From Clostridia bacterium (GTDB lineage: Bacteria > Bacillota > Clostridia > Oscillospirales > CAG-272), in assembly GCA_017629925.1 (NCBI GenBank), contig JAGBWH010000096.1:1-13080 (forward strand): a stretch of DNA of 13,080 bases, in the 5' to 3' direction. Below the pieces are notes generated by a model, which saw only the letters and a program-made list of their open reading frames with translations, searched no databases and was not told the origin of the DNA. The position numbers were made by a program, and so were the translations under genes. Position 1 is the first letter of the stretch. Every line of letters starts with the position of its first letter. Shown here piece after piece: positions 13,020 through 13,080 of this stretch.

Positions 13020-13051
13020 AAAAACCTCTTTTCTCGCTCAACAGAGTTTTT
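13020..13051 (-). promoter_or_regulatory. Leader hairpin that can cover the CotH ribosome binding site
   Basis: On the minus strand AAAAACTCT (plus 13043-13051) can pair with AGAG-G-TTTTT (13020-13029) with one bulged G. This would bury the AGAGG ribosome binding site. The stem is mostly A/T and weak. A TACTAT -10-like hexamer lies upstream (13063-13068), but its -35 would be outside the window. Confidence 0.3.
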
Positions 13052-13080
13052 GTAGCGTGTTTATAGTAGCCTATCTCTTA

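Overview
The window looks like chromosomal DNA from a Gram-positive bacterium of the Firmicutes, most likely a gut-type Clostridia. This rests on strong GGAGG-type ribosome binding sites, TTGACA/TATAAT-like promoters, lipobox signal peptides and gut-Clostridia-style intergenic palindromes. The genus cannot be determined from the sequence alone. Six protein genes are supported. No rRNA, tRNA, CRISPR array, transposase or integrase was seen.

Left part (1-2760, all minus strand). Reading in the direction of transcription, a NodB-type deacetylase without a signal peptide (1908-2753) is followed by a protein of unknown function with an eight-cysteine zinc-binding cluster (772-1797), which ends in a hairpin terminator. 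Next is a small COG2426/Sm_multidrug_ex membrane protein (6-575) that unusually begins with a lipobox signal peptide. The deacetylase and its divergent right-hand neighbour each have a well-formed promoter in a shared 485-bp intergenic region. That region also holds a block of perfect inverted repeats, which may be a structured RNA or an intergenic repeat.

Right part (3239-13019) is a surface-protein island of three large lipoproteins. (i) A 1321-residue protein (plus strand) has eight tandem 75-residue InlB-like beta repeats, then a GLUG-like beta-helix with a ladder of cysteines, then a ninth repeat. (ii) An 842-residue protein (minus strand) has five InlB/Flg_new-type repeats and then a duplicated unit combining a repeat with a beta-sandwich module. 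(iii) An 876-residue CotH-kinase lipoprotein (minus strand) has a Ser/Thr-rich linker, a lamin-tail domain, a chitobiase-type domain, the CotH kinase domain and a C-terminal divergent InlB-type repeat. Genes (i) and (ii) converge on a 369-bp intergenic region with two strong hairpin terminators and a REP-like palindromic element. Genes (ii) and (iii) are separated by a strong terminator and a separate promoter.

Working picture (inference): the island builds a modular lipid-anchored surface layer used for adhesion or carbohydrate binding, together with a secreted CotH-type kinase. All three lipoproteins share the same kind of beta module in different arrangements. The most unusual points are the regular variant repeat and Cys-ladder helix of the 1321-residue protein, the unclassified duplicated module of the 842-residue protein, the unknown zinc-cluster protein behind a leader with two mutually exclusive hairpins, and the structured intergenic block at 3004-3117.
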